From contig JAUFSD010000014.1 of NCBI GenBank assembly GCA_033030425.1, forward strand, positions 1,302,001 through 1,366,000: a DNA stretch of 64,000 bases, given 5' to 3'. Shown one piece after another: positions 61,015 to 64,000 of this stretch (position 1 is its first letter; every line of letters starts with the position of its first letter). The notes under the pieces are model-generated. The model did not search any database. It was not told the DNA's origin and saw nothing but the letters and a program-made list of their open reading frames with translations. The DNA comes from Verpa conica. Its lineage: Eukaryota > Ascomycota > Pezizomycetes > Pezizales > Morchellaceae. Position numbers and translations under genes: made by a program.

Positions 61015-63100
61015 AAGCCCCCCCCCTGCCGACAGAGATCCAAGCCAGGATAGACACGCCTAATCAGATGTGCTAGATAAGCTCAATTCGGGAAGAAAAG
61101 AAAATAAGGACTAACATCACTGACTGTCAGATGGACCATAGAAAAGAAAAGAAACCCCCCCTCTCCATAAGTTACATACAGTGTCTTTAGAAAAAATAAA
61201 ATTACTGCATAAGCTCCTCTCTTGACCCCCCCGGCAGAGTTGTTAGATCAGAAAGCTTTAAAGATTCGATTCCCAAATACATGATATAGTAGCCGACATA
61301 ACACAACTCCCTCCCCCCCTCCCCCCCTCCCTCCCTCTCTCTTCCTCCCTCTTCAAAAGTCTGTTCATGTGCTGTCACCACTGGGTAGTATCTGAATGCA
61401 CTTATAATTATTCGAGACGCATTAATGTATGAGCACGATCTACTTAATAAGCCACCTACTGTTATGTCACACACAGCACAGCGTGATTTAGTATTGGATA
61501 ACTCAACTGGAACGACATCAGACATTCAGGTCTCATTATAAGAAAAGAAAAAGAAAGGAAAAAAAACGAAAAAGAAAAAGAAAAAAAAAAGTAAGCTTGG
61601 ACCTTCATGGTATTCAAGCTTAGGGGTTGACGTGAACTCTATCCAATAAACGTTACGATGAGGAATTGCGGCTCGTGAGTGGCTGATTAGCCTACTATGT
61701 ATCTACACCCTAGGAACTCTAACGCGCACGGAAGTCCGTGGGGCGTCCCCGTGGCGTATGTGCGTACAACCTGCATGGCACGCGACAATTTAGAGTACTA
61801 CAACGCGTAAGATAGTAGAAAACCCTCGTGTGTGTGTGTGTGTTTCTTTAGTATGATGTATGACTATTATGACCCAGGGTTCTAGATGGTTTCTATGAAC
61901 GGTATCCGATATAGTCTGGTCTATGTATCACAGAATAGTATTCCCGACGGGTGCTAAAATTGGCCTAAGAAGAGAAGAGATGCCCCCCTGTGAACTCATC
62001 CCGTAGGATGGAAGCGCGCATGCGGATAGAATGTTCATGTGCCGGCATGGCATTAGTTGGGATGAGATCTACATATGGATATCAGCGTGGATAGATTTGG
62101 TAGAAATATTCTTTTTTTTTTCTCCCTATGATACTTTGACTTTCTTTAGCACTTTCGATTACTCTAAACTCTCTCTTTCTCTCTCTGGCTCCTGGTGGCG
62201 TTCCGAAAGCTCTTCTGAATGGATGGGAATTTTATCTTTTTTTTTTTTTTTCCCTTTCTACTTGGTACTAAATTATGGAACCGGGGTTTTCCGCGAGTAG
62301 TTTTCAATTTCATTTCTTTTTTTCCCCCTCCTTCTCCTCGCCCGTTATTTTTTTATTTTTTATTTTTTATTTTTTTCTTGGAGCTGTTGTAGTACAAGCT
62401 CTCTTTTAACCTTCATCCCTTTCAATCAACTGATTGATTTTCGTTGAAATATTTTTTAGTTTAATGAGAGAAGGGGGGATTTTCATTTCGAAAGAGGTTG
62501 AATTAGGCGACTTTATGTCTCTCCGGGAATTCTCTTGTCTCGTGTCGTGTCGGGGAGCTCTAGTAACCTTTAAATCCCGACAACGATGTTCGTGAGAAGT
62601 ACCGTGATGGCCAAGGTGGGGGCTAAGATGTTTTATATGCGGTGACTGCAGTAAAAGGCTTTACTGGTTTGGGGGTACATGGAAACAAGAGCAGAGAGAA
62701 TAGCTATCCAAGATGTGTCATGGAAGTGATCAGTGATAAACAACTCTGGCCAATGGGTGACACGCAGGACGTGATCTGGTGTCTTGGCTGTGCGTGTGTG
62801 CCGGCTGGATGACGTACTGGAGGGTGCCCCTGCTACAACGGGTGATAGGTGGAGGGAGGTGAGATATCGAGGTGAGATTCTGTGCTTCGCTTATGGGTGC
62901 TGGGGTATGGCCTATTTCTTTTTCTGGGGGGGAAGGGAAGCTTATGGCTATTCCATTGCCTCTTTTACTTCTCTCCTCTCTTCTCCCCTTTCACTCCCCC
63001 CCCCCTCTCCCATTCTATATTATTGTGGGCTTCTCCCTAGATAATCTCAACTATATATTCCCCGTGCGCAATTGGACCGGACCGAGCAGTAGGAACGGAT
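61015..63100. other. Gene-free stretch, C/T-rich and homopolymer-rich
   Basis: Polypyrimidine tracts (61306-61345) and (GT)n at 61827-61843 are the main structures. An inverted repeat TAAGCTTG/CAAGCTTA lies at 61592-61622. Open frames of 86-107 codons come from low-complexity sequence. No gene seen. Confidence 0.45.
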
Positions 63101-63657
63101 ATATTCCATTTCTCATCCTCTCCCCCCCCTCCACCCTCCAACCACTGTCATTGCAACTCCCCTCGGACGCGACGACAAAAGAAGCCATTCTGCGCCGCTC
63201 TGAAACAACAAATTGAGCGAATCTTTTTGAATCGCGATAACTTCTGCGAGCTGCGAGGCAACAGGTTTGTCTTTCTTTTACAGAGAATACAGAGAGAGAG
63301 TGGGTGAAAAGAGTGGGTTTGACAGCTGACATTTTGACAGCTTTGCTTAACGCTTTTTTTTTTTTTCCCTTTCCACCACCCTCCCTTCCAACCCTGGATT
63401 CACTCCATCTCATCTGTCTAGGTCGGCTTTAAGCTTTTCTATCTCTCTACCCACTGGAATAGAAGGGAAGAAACGAAACATCGGCCGAGCGAGTGGGAAA
63501 AAGTTAAAAACAAAGAACTATAGTTCTTTCCACCGTTCTTGGTTTCTTTAGAATCGCGGACGGCGAAGGATTACATTACAGCATTTTAAACAGAGAGGGA
63601 GCTTAAGCTACGACATACGAACCAAAAGCGGAGGAGTGTGAATGAGAGAGAGTCAAG
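63101..63657 (+). promoter_or_regulatory. Promoter and C/T-rich leader of the right-edge gene
   Basis: The sequence shifts to CT-rich blocks (63110-63150, 63350-63430) and then to a purine-rich leader (63590-63655) directly before an ATG, the arrangement seen before the other regulated genes of this window. No TATA box is assigned. Confidence 0.35.
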
Positions 63658-63833
63658 ATGGCTTGGGATCATCTAAATGTAAGTTGAGAATTTCCAGTCA
63701 GTAGTAGTTTTTTTTCCTTCCTTCTTTCTTTCGCCTCTTCACTTTCCTATCTTTTTCCCCTTCTCAGCGGTCGGAAGGCTCGGGGGAATACGGCTGGAAT
63801 GAGGCAAGACCTGGGAGCCTCGTGCAATTTGGG
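63658..63833 (+). CDS. 5' end of a gene cut by the window edge
   Basis: ATG at 63658 (context AAGATGGC) opens MAWDHLN, ending at a strong GTAAGT donor (63679). A polypyrimidine tract and TTCTCAG acceptor lead to an exon at 63768-63833 in phase (RSEGSGEYGW, then LVQFG), followed by a GTATAT donor. The next exon lies beyond the window. Twenty-nine residues are visible; Gly, Trp and Tyr are common and there is no signal peptide. The family cannot be recognised from this. The strong start context, first intron and leader composition favour a real gene. Confidence 0.5.
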
Positions 63834-64000
63834 GTATATGCACTGCACCACTGTTCAGTCTTGGGCTTCTTGTCCCGGTCCCGCTGTATGGGATGATAGG
63901 GACTGGGCAGTCGCGGACGGGTGGATTGGGTAGGTGTTGCCGCTGCCGGGCCCCAGATTCGGGCAAAACTTGTCGGGGTTTTTCTCGGCAGTTTCTTGGT

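Noticed and set aside
1..64000. CRISPR array, phage, plasmid origin or operon structures
   Set aside because: Gene structure is eukaryotic with spliceosomal introns; the spaced repeats seen are minisatellites without unique spacers of equal length or associated cas genes.
1..64000. Telomeric repeats, rDNA or intact LTR/LINE transposon proteins
   Set aside because: No TTAGGG array, no rRNA-like conserved blocks, and no reverse transcriptase, integrase or transposase motifs found in the frames examined.

Overview
This is nuclear DNA of a filamentous ascomycete fungus (Pezizomycotina). Genes carry many short introns (mostly 49-90 nt) with GT...AG ends and CTAAC/CTGAC-type branch sites, and the proteins are of fungal types (PLAC8 Cys-rich protein, Fungal_trans regulators, an Adr1-like C2H2 factor). 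Compact gene blocks sit between long AT-rich, homopolymer-rich gene-poor stretches, as in large repeat-rich genomes such as those of Pezizomycetes. The exact lineage is an inference.

Layout. 1-777: 3' part of a PLAC8 gene (+). 778-4134: AT-rich, simple repeats, then a four-copy ~64-bp array. 4135-4925: small four-exon C2H2-like zinc-finger gene (-), rebuilt by splicing. 4926-7740: gene-poor, with a possible decayed gene (-) at 6318-7366. 7752-10118: Fungal_trans regulator without a visible zinc cluster (-). 10119-15198: gene-poor, with a possible small gene at 13984-14651. 15199-16029: mitochondrial LEA-like protein (-), divergent from CAND1 (+, 16669-20970). 20971-25263: gene-poor. 25264-27323: F-box protein (+), convergent with a coiled-coil protein (-, 27650-28189). 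29105-30167: EMC3 (+). 30168-46049: almost 16 kb in which I support no gene; its last ~1.4 kb looks like the promoter and leader of the next gene. 46050-49788: Adr1-like transcription factor (+). 52073-52840 and 53674-54397: two unrecognised proteins (+), the first with a mitochondrial-type N-terminus. 57185-58959: hexose transporter (+). 63658-end: 5' end of another gene (+).

Functional picture. The recognised genes are mostly housekeeping: CAND1 and an F-box protein both belong to cullin-RING ubiquitin ligation, EMC3 inserts membrane proteins at the ER, and the hexose transporter and Adr1-like factor concern carbon use. They are unlikely to form one pathway. No rRNA, tRNA, CRISPR array or intact transposon was found. 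The less ordinary parts are the hidden zinc-finger gene with flanking repeats, the zinc-cluster-less regulator, and the K/E-rich mitochondrial protein. Exon coordinates were derived by hand from splice motifs and reading-phase agreement and are not backed by transcripts.
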